From: Saururus chinensis
Lineage: Eukaryota; Streptophyta; Magnoliopsida; Piperales; Saururaceae
DNA length: 64,000 nucleotides
Reading direction: 5' to 3'
NCBI GenBank assembly: GCA_035235625.1
Contig: CP141144.1
Coordinates: 24,983,014-25,047,013 of the forward strand
Every line of letters begins with the position of its first letter. Within the stretch, counting starts at the first letter, position 1. Position numbers and translations under genes: made by a program. The notes beneath the pieces were generated by a model that saw only the letters and a list, made by a program, of their open reading frames with translations, was not told the origin of the DNA and did no database searches. This document shows positions 10,860 through 23,400 of the stretch, piece after piece.

Positions 10860-13380
10860 CACAAGTATCAAATCTAAAATTATTAATTATAAAACATTCA
10901 GCATCACAAGTCACAGGTAAATGGTTACACGTATCAAAAATATTTAGTTGCACTTTCGTGTTCCCAAAAGACTTCTCCATTACCCCTGTCCTACAATTGA
11001 TGCATGCATTAGTTGTGGCAAGGAAAGGATAACCTAGAATGACAGAATCTAATGTGTGGAGTTGGCAATGGGCTCCATATCTAAGACAATAAAATCAACA
11101 GTGAAAATGAACCTGTCAACCTTCACCAAGACATCCTCAAGGACTCCTCAAGGCTTATGCACGAAACTGTTGGCTAGCTACAAGGTAATTGACATAGGCT
11201 ACAAGTCACCCAACCCTAGTTTCTCATACATCGTGTAAGGAAGGAGGTTAACACTTGCACCAAGGTCACGGAGTGCCTTGTTGATAGAGTGATCACCTAT
11301 AACACAAGAAATAGTAGGGATTCCTGGGTCCTTGAATTTAGGTGGTGTGTAATATTTTAATAAAGAACTTGTTTGGTGAGAAAGACATTTTTAGATATAT
11401 GTGGTCTACATTTGCACTTCTGGGTACAAAGGTCTTTAAGAAGTTTAGCATACACAAAGATTTGCTTGATAGCCTTGAGGAGGGGAAGATTAATCTTGAC
11501 TTGTTTGAAGGTTTCTAGAATTTTCGTCCATCCTAGCCGAGCACTTCCCAAATGGAGGGGCCATGTCTAAGCATTGAGAAAATGGCGCCTTAGGGATATA
11601 GGATCATGAAGAAGTGGTCTTCAATTATGCTATGAAGAAGGGGGAGGAAAGATAGACTCCTTCTCATGTGGTGCACTCACTTATACGAAAGGCTTATTAG
11701 GGGATGCCCTCTCTAACTCCTCACTCCTATTGTCTGTCGCATGTGTGCCCCCAACCTTATTATCAACAATCCTCCCACTCCTAAAGGTCGTTAAGGACTG
11801 AATTTGTTCATTAGAGGGAGGAGCTCCCTCTATCCAAATTGACCTTTAGGGTTTTGTAGAGGTTGACTTGGCAATGTCTCCATCTCTCTCTTGTTAATAG
11901 CATTGGCTAGTTGACCGATTTAGGCTTCTATCTTTGCAACAGACTAGGTATGAGAGTGAAGGAATTGAGAATGAGATTGTAGCTCTTGCAATGCAATCAA
12001 GACCTTCTCTTCAAAACTCGAATCCCGACTAGGTTGGACATATGGAGGTTGCACTTGGGTTCAATAGATAGGGGCTAGTGGTACTTGGGATTGATGGTAT
12101 GGGGCTGGTGGCACTTGAAAGGGTGGCCTAAGGGGTTGGTTACCACTTGCCCCTTAGTTAGGAAACCGACAAGAGAAGTTAGGGTGATTCCTCCAGCCAG
12201 GGTTATATGTGTTTGAAAATAAATTATTCTTAGCCCTAGGGAAGAATTAGGTGGCATTCACATAATTTTGTACAAGTTCTAGAAATTGAGAGGCAGAGGG
12301 GTGGTCCATGATAGTATGGGCTAGGATAAAGCATATCATGCATGCATCTTGAGTGAAGGGAGCGGGTTGATGGGTTGAAGTCTTAAGGAGGTCCAACTTC
12401 CTACTCAAAGTATTAACTTGGAGGAGAGGTCTAATAAATTTTTGACTTTATACAAGCCACCCCTAGAGGGGGGTATTGTTCAAGGTGGATGTTTCACCCT
12501 CGTTTCTATTCAATGTAGCATGTTGAAGGGAATTTTCACTCAAGTCTTCAAAAGGTTTCTATACCTCATTTTCATTTTTAAACAAAAAGGTACCACCACA
12601 ACTCGCATCGACAAGGTCGTGGTTTTATTCGGTAAGACCCTCATAAAAGCGCTGCACTAATTACCACTTAAGGACAACATGATGGGGACACCTCCTAAGA
12701 AGGTCCTTAAGTCTTATCCCAACTCTCATGGAACTGTTCGGTGGGAAGTTGCAAAAGTAGTTATGACTTTTCTCATTTGGTTGGTCTTGCCTATGGGGAA
12801 GTACTTTTTAAGGAACTCTTGTTGCATTTGGGCCCATGTTGTCATGGTGTCCGGTTCTAATAAGTAGAGTCATTCTTTAGCCTTATCTTTCAATGTGAAA
12901 GGGAAAAGCCGAAGTCTGATAGCCTTATAATCAAGTTAGAGAGCTTGAAAGTTGTGCATAGTTTCAAAAAGTAATTTAGGTTCCTATACGGGTTTTCATT
13001 ATTAAGCAACCGCTAGCAACTTAATGTATGATGGAGAGGTGTACTCATTGGGATAGCATAATACTCCCTTAGGGCTTTGAGAGGTGAATCTACTAATTAA
13101 TGTTCAACCATGGTGATGGTAAGAGTGGTGGTAGAAGTAGTGGTAGATGTGATGAAATTGGTGGAAGAGTGGGTAGGGATGAAAATCAGGGAAAACTAAG
13201 CTCTTCTAGGTGTTCGCTCAGGCTCAAGGTCAAGTGGTGCTAATAGGGGGAGCAAGGAGCGATGACCATGCATACACTACAAGCACACCATACAATGTAA
13301 AACATAAAAAGGCAAAGAGTAAGAAAAAACTAACAAAGAAGCTAAAAAGAAAGAGGGAATAGACTCATGCAAACCGAAGA
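10860..13380 (-). pseudogene. Gag-protease remnant, Tat/Athila lineage
   Basis: The protease is recognisable in pieces: the active-site region KALRDLGASVNLLP (about 11,275-11,235), VDRFIFTVDFIVLDMEP (about 11,110-11,060), LGYPFLATTNACINCRTG and MEKSFGNTKVQLNIF (about 11,030-10,930). Upstream gag pieces include the proline-rich WRNHPNFS segment near 12,190-12,170. Several stops and frame changes break it. In family members the protease passage leads into reverse transcriptase; here it leads directly into 3' non-coding sequence. Confidence 0.65.
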
Positions 13381-13559
13381 GAAGAACTATACTTGCCGAT
13401 GTTCACTTGCGGCCACAAGTGTAAAGAGCATGATCTTATACTCAACCTACAAGATCAAAATAAAAGAGAGTAAGTAACTAAGAATTAACCTAAAAACTAA
13501 AGTAAACTAAAACTAACTTGGACTATCCTAACTACAAATTTAGTAACAATGCGGCATTG

Positions 13560-13577
13560 TCCCCGGCAACAACGTCA
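13560..13577 (-). other. Decayed primer-binding site (tRNA-Asp type)
   Basis: The minus strand reads TGACGTTGTTGCCGGGGA next to the LTR edge. Tat/Athila elements use a tRNA-Asp-type site with the same GTTGCCGGGGA core, so this supports both family and orientation. Confidence 0.6.
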
Positions 13578-13583
13578 GAAATT

Positions 13584-14555
13584 TAATAGTTTATAATTAA
13601 ATACTTTGAAAGTGTACAAGGTAATTGTATTAGGATAAGTATTTAAGGGTTGTCAATCCTCAGGGATGGATGAATTAATTAGTAAATCTAAGAGAAGAAT
13701 TTATTGAATGAAAACTAAAAGAACTTAACCTTAAATTTAACAAAGAAAATAAGCAACTAGTCTAAAAGAAAGAGATCAATATAATAAAAATTACTTTAAA
13801 AATTGAATCCACTATAGAACCATAACAATTATTTAACATTTAATCTAAATCTCGTGTGAATATGAAAAAGGTATTCTCAGCTACTATCTAGAATTACTTT
13901 AGAATTAATCATTAATTAAATCTATGGCATGAACTATCTTCGACAATAGCACGAATCATCCACATTAAACTAAACTATAGGCATGCCTCGTCTAATCTTA
14001 GTATAACTCATCTAATTTATTAATCATATAAACATTGAAACTATTACATGACCATCTCATCTAAATCACAGAAATTAAAATCAATGTAAATTTTAAAACT
14101 ACATCAATTTGTCATCAACAAGACAATCAGAACTCTTCCATTAAAAAGGAAATTTTTATCATATAATTGTCATTAATCACAACTAAGATCTAAATTTATA
14201 AAAAAAATTAAAGCTTTTCTATAGTTTCATCAACTCCTAAGTAAAAAAAAAATTCTAACCTTGCATGGTAGAAGAAGGTTCTTCAATCTCCATTGAAAGC
14301 TTTACATGCTCCTCCATCTTCATATCCACTTTTCTCTTCAGAAAATTTACTAGAATTCATCAATTTCGAGCCTCATATAGCTTTATATAGCCATAAGAGT
14401 CATAAAAGGAAGTCTAATAAGATAAGGACTCAAAACTAGCCTAAAAAAAAAACTAAATATTTTTCCGTTCAAATGTCCTACATGCCCGTTCAAACGGTTA
14501 TACTATTTCAACAATCTAGACAATTCAATTCAGTTTCGTGCCCAATTTTTGTTCA
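13584..14555 (-). repeat. Truncated 5' LTR of the Tat/Athila remnant
   Basis: This block is homologous to the solo LTR at 46,927-48,344 from its TTTATAATTAAA terminus up to about 14,555. There the match ends at a shared TTTCGTGCCCA/TTTCGTGTCCA position. The outer third of the LTR is therefore missing. Confidence 0.7.
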
Positions 14556-15300
14556 GAAAGCAAATAGCCTATTTGGGAGCATCTTTTTTGACATTTTTTC
14601 CCTAGTTTAAAATTTTGGGACGGGGATGGGCCTAAAAGTCATTTGGCATCAAGTTTTCTAAATTAAAATAACACCCCCTGGGTTGTTATTTTTCTTAGAA
14701 ACACCAAGTCGGGGCATCGGGCCCTGTGATTTTTTCATAAGCAATCAACTGAGACAACTCTCTGAATAATTTGATGAAGAAACGGGCTTGGGCTTCATGT
14801 TGTGCTGCTGGATCATGTCAGTCTCCCCGTTGTCCATTGTTTAGGAGTAAATTTTGTTTTTCCTATTTTCTCCCAATATGGCTTTCCATTGTTCTTTCAT
14901 ATATATATGTCTAACAAAAAATATTCCCATTTACGGGTACTCTTCATAGTTAAATTTTGTTGGGCAGTGAAGCATGGATTAGTAATTGTTATGTGCATAG
15001 TTGTAATCCACTTAGTACAGGGTCATTGAATTTTTTGCCAAACAGGTAAATCAATTTTTTTGAAATTTAGTACAGTTTTGCCAAATAGGTCAAAACTTAA
15101 AATATAACAGCTTCAAAAGTTAGGACAAAACTTAAAATATACTATATTTTAGGGACAAAAAATGCTTAAAAAATTAAAATTCTCCCAAACAAGTTATAAG
15201 TCTATTCACTGAATAGGCCATATTCCTATCCAGTTTTCTACTATGTTCACTTAGTGGGGTAGCATAGGGGTACAGGAGGTAGTGTGCTTCTTCTTCTCAT
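14556..15300. other. No gene recognised
   Basis: AT-rich sequence between two retrotransposon remnants. A 75-codon frame at 14,802-15,029 has no recognisable similarity and no coding signature. I see no LTR ends or repeats that tie it to the neighbours. Confidence 0.4.
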
Positions 15301-17640
15301 TCTTCTTAGACCTAATTAGCTTGAGGGGTAGTTCTTAAGATATTCTCTTCTAACATGGGCCTCACTACGGCAAAAATCACACACCCACAATGCTAGAACC
15401 TATCCTTCCTTCTTTTACTTTAGACCGAGGTGGGTTAAGCACTATCTTAAGCTCTTTTACACTCTCTTTTTTCTTCACAAAGATAGTAGGTTTTGCTAAC
15501 GGAGTAGACAAGAAATTCCTAAACCCTAAGCTCATCTTGTTTGTTTAACCAGTTCTAAGCATAGTCTCCAACTTATTTTTCTCATTAGAGTACATGAGTT
15601 CTATATTTAGTACTAGCTTTTTCTTTTTCACTCTCTAGATCTTGTTTAAGGTCATTCACTTCTCTTTCCAGTTTGTTATTCAACTCTACTAACCTATTAG
15701 TGTCTTGGGAAGACACAACTTATTCATCTTCTTTCCTCTTCAACTCTCTCTCAAGATTTTTGGTTCTCTTAATCAAAACTAAGAGTTTTTGGAGGAACCC
15801 CTTAAACTCATTAGAATTAACTTCAAACTTTGAGTTCTCTTAAAGAGAAATAGACTCATGAGAATCTTCTTATGAACTATCATCTTTCACACTTTCATGG
15901 AAGACATAGTTCTTCTTCTTCAAAAGAGCTCTCATCAGAGTAAGTTATTTGAAGTATTTTTCCCTTTTTCTTATGATCAAATCCATTTTGCATTTAGGGC
16001 TTCTCATCATAAGAATTGTTAGAATTCAAAGTTAGGACAATAAGCAGCACAATGACCTAACTTGCCACATTCAAAGCACTTCAAATTCTTCTTATCATGT
16101 TTTGTTGGCTTCACATCTCTTTTTTCCCCTTGTTTCTTCCTAAAATTTTGACCCTTTTTTCCAAAATCAAAAGTTCTGAGTCCACATGAAGTTTTTTAAC
16201 ACATCTAATTTTTCTTTATAGAACATGAGTTCTACATTGAGAGTACTAGATTTTTCTTTCTTACTCTCTAGATCTTGCTTAAGAACATTTACTTCTCTTT
16301 CTAGTTTGTTATTCAACTCCACTAACCTATTAATCTCTTAAGAAAACACAATTAGTTCATCTTCTTTCTTCTTCAACTCTCTCCCCCTCTCTCAAGACTT
16401 GTGGTTCTCTTAGTAAAAAAAAAAGAGTTGTTAGAGGAACCCCTTAAACTCATCAAAATCAACCTCAAACTCTAAGTTCTCTTCAAGATAAGTGACCTAT
16501 TATCTTTCACACTTGCATAGAAGGCCATATAGTTACACAATTCTTCTTCTTCAAAAGAGCTCTCATCAAAGTAAGTTGCTTGAAGCACATTTCTCTTTTT
16601 CTTATGATCAAACCCCTTTTACTTCTTAGGCTTCTCATCAAAAAAATTATCAAAATTCAAGTTAAGACAATCAACAGCAAAATGACCAAACTTACCACAT
16701 TTAAAGCACTTAAAATTAATCTTATCTTGTTTTGTTGGCATCTCATCTCAATTTTCCCCTTGTTTCTTCTTAGAATCTTGACCCTTATTCCCAAATTAAA
16801 AGTTCCGAGTGTTCATGAATTTCTAACAGTTCTTAGCTAATAAAAGCATTAGTTCTTCATCATTTTTATATTCTTCATATTCATCTAAGGTATTTAATGC
16901 TTCGTTTTCCCTAGAAGTACTCCTAGATGCTTTTAGGGCATTCAATTTTCCCATGGTCTTGTCAATCATCTCCTTTTCATTCTCATATGACTCTTCTTGC
17001 ATTTCAAATGTTCTAAGGTTCCCAACCAACTCCTCTATGTCTAACAAGTCAATCATTTTTTATTCATCATTGGCAGCTACATTAATTTTACATTTTGAGG
17101 ATAAAGACCTTAAAAGCTTTCTCACAATGATCAGACATGTTGACTATGTTTAAAATTTTAGCATAATATTCTGATATTATTTCTTCTTCACTCATTATTA
17201 TGTTTTCAAACTCTAAAGTCAATATTTGAAGCCTAGACACCTTCACAATCTCAGTTCCCTCATTATGTTTTACCAATTTTTCATAAGCTACTTTGGTAGA
17301 CACACAATTAGAGATCAACCTATATTGTGATTTTTCTACAACATTAAATAATGCACTAAGGGTTTTACTATTAACAAGTCTAGTTTCATTCTCATTTCAT
17401 TCAATTTCATCTTTCAGAATTAAGTTTACATCTTTATCTTATGTCATGGGAGGACTCTAGCCTTTAACAACTCGTTTCTAGGCATTCCCACAAGCACTTG
17501 TATAAATGCTCTCATTATATTCTTCCAATAAGAGAAGTTTTGCCCATCAAACAAAGGAGGTCTATTCATAGAAGTTCCCAAGTCCCCATGCTCATTCATT
17601 GAATCATTTAATCCAACCATTGAATTCAATTAACAGAAAT
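15300..17640 (-). pseudogene. Ty1/copia gag remnant with internal tandem duplication
   Basis: On the minus strand gag starts at ATG 17,629 and reads NRPPLFDGQNFSYWKNIM, the usual opening of copia gag proteins. It continues through the UBN2-type region (17,318-17,088, 17,056-16,823) to a CCHC zinc knuckle CFKCGKFGHFAVDC at about 16,710-16,675. A second knuckle copy, CFECGKLGHCAAYC, lies at about 16,085-16,045, in a 630-bp tandem duplication. A further Cys/His cluster CDFCRSEAHVRREY at about 15,385-15,335 resembles the second knuckle region but has Tyr in place of the last Cys. Frameshifts and stops are frequent. No integrase or reverse transcriptase follows. Confidence 0.7.
15570..16829 (-). 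repeat. Tandem duplication of 630 bp within gag
   Basis: Two copies, about 15,570-16,199 and 16,200-16,829, share the zinc-knuckle codons and the following coiled-coil-like Lys/Glu-rich segment. The motif beginning AATGACC falls at 16,051 and 16,681, giving a period of 630, which is a multiple of three and so would keep the reading frame. Confidence 0.65.
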
Positions 17641-17889
17641 CACCACAAGAACCACAAATTAAGCACTAAAGTCATTGAAATTTATGAGATAAACAATGAT
17701 CAACCTAGGGCACACAATCGAGTATTTCTAAAAGAAAAACAATAAAACTTAAGCACAATTCAGCAATCAAACCCTAGAACAAGAATAAACTATTAAAATT
17801 TAAGCAAGTTTTGAAACAATATCATAGCAAATCTTATTGATAACAAGTAGCACAAAGTCAAAAAATTTAATAATTCTCCTCATCTACCA

Positions 17890-19166
17890 ATTGAGAGTTT
17901 AATATTCGTCTAATCGACTTAGTGGATCACTAGATTGCTCTTAAAACTAATACTTCTAACAATTAATAATTAAGAGTTCTAGCCTTTATGCGCATAATTT
18001 TTTTATTAAGCGAAACAATTAAAACCTAATGTTCTCTAAAACTTTTACTCACAACAATTAACCACCAATTAATCCACACATGAACATAATAATTTACTTG
18101 GAAAACCCCAACTAGGATAAAAAAACCATGGTAGTTCAAAATGAACCAAATCAATGCACTAGAAACCAAGACTTTTAAATAGACATAAGCAAACCACTAG
18201 CGTTGTTTAGGCTCTAACACAAGCTCTTCTTGTTTAGATCGTTGTTGTTGGCCTTTAAGTCTTCTCCAAAAACTTAAAAATTTCTCCTCCTTGCCTTGTC
18301 TCTGTCTACTTCTAGTATTCAACAAGCACCTATTGTTGTTTTGACTTTGGCCTTAAAGAAATCTTCAATCTTCCATTGAAAATATGATGCAGTTCCTCTT
18401 TGAATACTCTGTGTAATAGCTCCTTTAGTTGTGGATTGTCTTCTTCAATTCACCATGGATCTTCAATAAAAAGCTCAAGTGAATTCTCCTTTGAAAAACA
18501 ATAAACAAATGTGTAAAACCTCTTTTTATTTTCTCCTCTAGGTTTTCCTCTCTTTAATTTCATAACCCTTATATCGCTCAATAAGTCAATTTAGGACTTG
18601 TATTTAAATGAGGAATCAAATAAAAATTGGAAGGTCTTAATTTAGGTAAACTATTCTTGAACTGATAAATCATTCTAAACAGTGATCGATCGATCACTAT
18701 TTTTAAGGTGCATGATTCTTCAACCAATCGATTGATTGCGAGAGTGATAGATCAATAACTCTCGACTTCAATTTGGAAAGGGCTGAATCAACATGCGATC
18801 AATTTTTCTCTCCTTCATAATTTGCAGTAATCGATCATTCTGCCTATTTTTTGACATTTTTTTATTTTTACCCTAAGACTTTTGACACCACTATAATCAC
18901 TTTTTAACCTTTTCCAAGTCATTTATGCATGCCAAAGTCATCTGGATAAGCTTCAAAACCATTCAAATTCTTTATTTTTTCCACCTTAATCAACAAGAAC
19001 ATGTATGCTACTATTTTCAAGTCTTTTAATTCCAAATCTGACTTAACCACAACAACCTCAAATTAGACTCTAAGACTTGTTGCATACATATGGTTTCTTG
19101 ACATAATTTTGACAAAGAAATTAGCCAATAAACTAGATATATAATCCATATCTTCTTACCAATTCT
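17890..19166 (-). repeat. 5' LTR of the copia-like element (minus)
   Basis: This roughly 1.28-kb block lies immediately upstream of the gag start at 17,629 in the minus orientation. Its inner edge ends TTAAACTCTCA, followed by TTGGTAGATGAG, a decayed tRNA-Met-type primer site. Pieces of it recur at 1483-1815, 3041-3680, 9445-9814, 57,800-58,172 and 63,600-64,000. The outer boundary near 19,166 is inferred from homology to 1483 and is approximate. Confidence 0.6.
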
Positions 19167-20086
19167 AGATTATTTTCTTTGTTAATTTTTGCATTAGGGT
19201 GTTATATGAGCCTAGATTTGCATAGTCTTTTCTTTTCATAAATTTCTATAGGTTAAACTTTGAGTTCTATAAATATAAATGCTTTGATTTGATTTGCAAC
19301 TTAGTGAACTAAAAGAATTTTGAAGGGTGATGTAAAATTTGGCTCATTCTAAGAATGTTATTTTTCAAAACTTAATTTTGAACAATATTTATGAATTTGT
19401 GAAGAGTCTAAGCTTATTTCTATCTAATGAGACTTTAATTTCACAATTTCAAAGGTAGTAAAATTAATTAGCAAATTTTATGATGTTTCTACATGTTTGC
19501 ATATGTTTCTATATTGATGATTGATCTTAGAATGTCTAAAATGAATGAGATAAAGACCCTTACATATGATGAGTTTATTAAAGTAAAATCTCTAGTTTTG
19601 ACTTAGTTTGACATATGAACATTACATGCTGATTTTAGTATATTTTAAAACTAATGATTCTAAATAGACATAGTGTTAATTTCTTATATCTTTTCTGTCT
19701 AAGAGTCATATTAACATGATTTTTCTTAATTGTATGTGACAAATTTCTTAAGCATGGAGGAAATTTAATGGAACTTAAATGTCATATGTCACAAGTACTT
19801 AAACATTAAAATTTTATATTTACTTATTTTTGGAATAGTATTATATGGGTATATTCTTGTTTCTGATGTGTAGTATGCTTATAGGTTGAAGATCACCACA
19901 CCACATTAGATATGAGTATCATAGGTTAAGAGGAGAGTCATTGTCAAAATTGAACAACTACATGAGTTTGATCAATGCATTATGAGTTATAATTTTCTTT
20001 TTCAAATGACGGGTTATAGTATTTTGTCACGAAATAGCTAAAGAGGGGTATTGTTAGAATATATGTAGCCATTTGTATTGTGTTAG
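19167..20086 (+). repeat. Copia-like 3' internal end and LTR start (plus)
   Basis: Gene-free AT-rich sequence closing with AATAGCTAAAGAGGGGTATTG at about 20,034-20,053, which parallels 1461-1480, followed by an LTR start TGTTAGAATATATG. The LTR is interrupted at 20,087 by the chromovirus insertion and resumes at 25,457. Confidence 0.5.
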
Positions 20087-20389
20087 TGTTGTGAATTCAA
20101 TACTTGCATAACTCTGAAAAGAAAGGAGATCGCCCCATATCGGGGACGACCAGTCCCCTAGGGAGTTGCGCCAACCCAACCCAGGGCCGGCCCACTTCCC
20201 TAGGGACGCATGCCAGTCAGTGGTTTAGCTAACCCGGGCCATTGACTGAACTAACCCAAAATACATCTAAATATCCATAATATTAACTATTACAATAGCA
20301 AATCGTCCAAAGCAACTATGGAAATAATAAAGTAAAGGCTAAGCACTAATCCTTCACTAACTGGTCGTGTCCGGTCATCGTGCACAAAA
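20087..20389 (-). repeat. 3' LTR of the chromovirus
   Basis: A 303-bp direct repeat. Its outer end has the full TGTTGTGAATTC terminus, whereas the matching inner end of the partner LTR reads ACTGGAATTC. Its own inner end reads GCACAAAA instead of GCACAACA. Confidence 0.88.
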
Positions 20390-20420
20390 CTCCACCATGC
20401 TTCCGCTATTCGCCTTGTCG

Positions 20421-23400
20421 TCAAGGTGACCAATCTGGAAAACGGGCCAGAAAATCATCTTCAGGCATCCACGTGGCATCCTCAAGAGACTGACCCTGCC
20501 AAGAAAGCAAGACCCCAGTGATAATACAGCCAGAGCGTCGAACCCGACGCTTCTGCAGGACAGTAGCCGGGACAGGATCATCGGGCACAAGCAGCCCCAT
20601 CAAGGGAGGAGGAGGAGTGTTCCACGCCAAAGCAGCATCACCCACAAAGTGTCGCAGACGAGAGACATGAAACACCGGATGAACTAAAGAATCAGGAGGA
20701 AGAGTCAGGCAGAAGGCCACCGGTCCAATACGCTCCTCAATAACATACGGACCATGGAAGTGTGGCGCAAGCTTGGAAGAACCGAGAGGTCTGGCGCTGA
20801 GGAAGAACCGAGACATAGACCAAATCACCAACAGCAAATTCCCGATCTGTATGACAACAATCATAAACCTGCTTCATCCAGTTTTGAGCAGCCGACAAAT
20901 TCTCTTTAAGTTGGCGTAAGACCTCATTACGAGTCTGCAACATATAGTCCACCTCAGCAATGGAGGAGCGATGCAGCACATAAGATAAAATAGTCAGCGG
21001 CGGCCGCCCATAGAGCACCTCAGAAGGGGTGAAACCAATGCGCGTATGATAGGCCATATTATAAGACCACTCAGCCCATGGAAGGAGCTGAAGCCACCGG
21101 CGGGGCTGCATCATGATGAAGTTGCGGAGGTACTGCTCCAAGCAACGGTTAACCACCTCCGTCTGGCCATCCATCTGAGGATGATAAGTGGTGCTCATAT
21201 GTAAAGAAGATCCCTGCAACATGAAAAACTCCTGCCAGAACTGTGAGAGAAATACCTGGTCTCAGTCAGAGACAATCATGCACGGCATACCATGCAGGCG
21301 CGCCACCTCGCGAACAAAGAGCTCAGCAACAATCTTAGCAGTGAAGGGATGGCCTAGCGCGCAAAAATGAGCATACTTCGACAATCTGTCCACCACAACC
21401 ATGATGACTGACTTATCCTGCACCACCAGTAAAGCCTCCACGAAATCCATCGAAATGTCATCCCAAACCTTCGCTGGAATAGGCAAGGGTTGTAGCAACC
21501 CGGCTGGGGAGGTGGTCGTGGCTCTAGCCCGCTGACAAACATCACAAGCAGCGATGTAATCATGGATTGTACGACGGACGCCCCGCCATAAGAAACTCTA
21601 GCTAACCCTCTTATACATATGGAAGGACCCCTCGTGACCAGCCACAGGAGTGTCATGGAAATGCGAAATGATACGGCTGCGTAGATCAGAAACATCTGGA
21701 ACCCACAAACAGTCTTTCCAGAAGAGAAGACTATCCCGCCACACAAAGAAAGGCCGGGCTGCTGGGTCGGCCTGAATGGCGGCAATAACCTCCTGTGTCC
21801 ATGAATCCATACCATAAGCCTGCTATAGCTCCTCAATAAACAGGCAAGAAAGGGTGGACATGGCGAAGCAGGAGCCCGGGGCTGGACTACGAGAGAGCAC
21901 ATCAGCAATGATATTTTCGGACCCATTTTTGTACACTAACTCGTAGTCATAACCGAGCAACTTGCTCACCCACCGCTGCTGAGCCGGAGTAGACACTCGC
22001 TGATCCAAAAAATATTTCAGCGGTTGGTGGTCGGTGCGGATCTGAAAGCGACGACCGAACAAATACGGACGCCATTTGGAAACGGCGAGGATGATAGCCA
22101 ACATTTCCTTCTCATACACTGACATAGACAAGGAACGACCAGCGAGAGCTTTACAGAAATAAGCTAGAGGGCGGTCATCCTGCAAGAAGACAACGCCCAA
22201 GCCTTTCTCGGACGCATCCGTCTCCACCACAAATGGCCGACTACAATCTAGTAAGAGCAAGACCAGGGCAGACGCCATGGCCTACTTGAGCCCTTCGAAG
22301 GCTGTTTGGGCCGCTGGCGACCATACGAATGCCCCCCTCTTCAACAGTTCTGTAAGAGGACGAGCCAACTCACCGTACCGAGGGATAAACCGACGATAAT
22401 AACCTGTCAGGCCAAGAAAACCCCTGAGTGCCTGGACACATGAAGGAGTCAGCCAAGAGAGCATAGCGGCCACTTTGGCCAGATCAGTAGCGACACCGTT
22501 CTGGGAGATAATGTGACCCAAATACTTAACCTGTGGGCTACCAAAGGAACACTTCGAACACTTCAGAAATAAGGAATTAGCATGCAATATAGAAAAAACC
22601 GACCTGAGATGCGTCAAGTGTTCTTCCCACGATCGACTGTACACCAAGATATCGTCAAAGAAGACCAATATGTGGCGATGAAGAAAGGACCGGAAAATAT
22701 CATTCATGAGAGACTGGAACATGGAGGGAGCGTTGGTCAAACCAAAAGGCATGACCAAAAACTCGAAATGGCCATCGTGAGTCCGGAATGCTATCTTGTG
22801 TACATCAGGAGGCTGCACACGAATCTGGTGATACCCGGAACGAAGATCGAGCTTACTAAAGACGCTGGCACCTGTCAATTCATCCAGCAGCTCTTCAATC
22901 ACAGGGATGGGGTACTTATCTTTGATGGTGATAGCGTTCAAAGCACGGTAGTCCACACAAAACCGCCATGTGCCATCTTTCTTGCGAACCAACAGCACAG
23001 GAGACGAATAAGAGCTCGTACTAGGATGAATGATGTCATACTGTAGCATGTCCACCACCAGCCGTTCTATCTCAGATTTCTGGATGTGAGGGTAATGGTA
23101 TGGGCGGACATTGGCTGGTGCCGCCTCTGGAATAATGGAAATCCGGTGGTCATGAGGCCAGACGGGAGGAAGCCCCTGCGGCTCTGCAAACAAATCCTTA
23201 TGTTCTGTCAGTAGCACCTGTAAATCAGATGGGATCCGATCCTGTGTGATGCCCATAATAGCCCACTGCTGCAAAAGAAGTCCCTGAGGGGTGAACCGGA
23301 AGAAGGAGCTCATGTCCTGGGCCGAAAGAAGAGTGCTAGGTCGTGACCCCTCCAACCGAACCTGCTGGCCATGAAACTCGAAGTCCATCACCATATCCCG

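Larger units (their letters stand above)
10330..14555 (-). mobile_element. Pol-less Tat/Athila-type Ty3 retrotransposon remnant
   Basis: Read on the minus strand the order is a truncated 5' LTR (14,555-13,584), a decayed primer-binding site (13,577-13,560, GACGTTGTTGCCGGGGA, the tRNA-Asp type typical of this lineage), gag (about 13,380-11,500), protease (about 11,280-10,860) and 3' non-coding sequence with the lineage's characteristic GGTTGGGG runs (about 10,690-10,330). Reverse transcriptase, RNase H and integrase are missing, and there is no 3' LTR. It is an internal-deletion derivative and cannot move by itself. Confidence 0.7.
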
